The translations under genes and the position numbers were made by a program. From DATKCA01 sp035544675 (lineage in GTDB: Bacteria; Acidobacteriota; Thermoanaerobaculia; Gp7-AA8), in the NCBI GenBank assembly GCA_035544675.1, contig DATKCA010000286.1, positions 1-20,926 of the forward strand: a stretch of 20,926 nt of DNA. Direction: 5' to 3'. Under the pieces are notes generated by a model. The model did not search any database, had not been told where the DNA came from, and saw only the letters and a list, made by a program, of their open reading frames with translations. Positions 20,921 through 20,926 of the stretch are shown in pieces (within the stretch, counting starts at the first letter, position 1; every line of letters starts with the position of its first letter).

Positions 20921-20926
20921 AGTATA
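20921..20926 (-). promoter_or_regulatory. -10 hexamer TATACT for leuS-lptE operon
   Basis: Near-consensus -10 on the minus strand. It gives +1 at about 20914, 5 nt before the ATG at 20909. The -35 region is outside the window. Confidence 0.5.

Overview
This is a GC-rich chromosomal window, by eye about two thirds G+C. It comes from a diderm bacterium: an LPS-assembly lipoprotein (LptE), a beta-barrel-like protein and several lipoproteins are present. Gene content and the many short palindromic intergenic repeats suggest an uncultured Acidobacteriota-like lineage. That placement is inference; no rRNA or other phylogenetic marker was tested. There is no prophage, CRISPR array, transposase or defence island. 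Most genes are housekeeping or small accessory metabolic genes.

Layout. 1-840: 3' end of a protein with two DUF5666 repeats, then a clear terminator. 841-1233: no gene; a tRNA-3'-end-like segment and an 80-bp inverted repeat. 1234-2794: a KAS III (FabH-like) enzyme and a YHS-type lipoprotein. 2769-5282: a thioesterase (minus), then an alpha/beta hydrolase and a threonine-dehydrogenase-like zinc enzyme (plus). 5345-8543: phosphofructokinase, then an overlapping pair made of an exported S9 peptidase and an exported cyanophycinase-fold protein that lacks its catalytic serine. 8544-8775: an intergenic region filled by two repeat elements. 8776-9811: a small secreted protein of unknown function and a short SDR. 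9829-12821 (minus): a PAS-GGDEF-EAL protein and a lipoprotein hydrolase. 12924-15083: a UvrD/PcrA-type helicase. 15072-17032 (minus): a predicted outer-membrane barrel and a purple-acid-phosphatase-like enzyme in an overlapping pair. 17080-17760: dipeptidase E. 17836-20909 (minus): the leuS-lptE operon.

What stands out. (1) Short palindromic elements, most of them starting with or close to TGGAGCGC, are scattered through the window. Three lie inside reading frames: two in the helicase and one in leuS, where they encode Gly/Ala/Pro-rich inserts. (2) Several genes have a -10-like hexamer placed so that transcription would start within a few bases of the start codon, which suggests widespread leaderless mRNAs. 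(3) Four enzyme-fold proteins lack residues their families normally need: the cyanophycinase (Ser to Gly), the YHS domain (all three Cys), the lipoprotein hydrolase (apparent His to Ser) and the metallophosphoesterase (GHxH to GNxH). The repeat and leaderless patterns are the best candidates for something under-described. I see no novel multi-gene defence or biosynthetic system.
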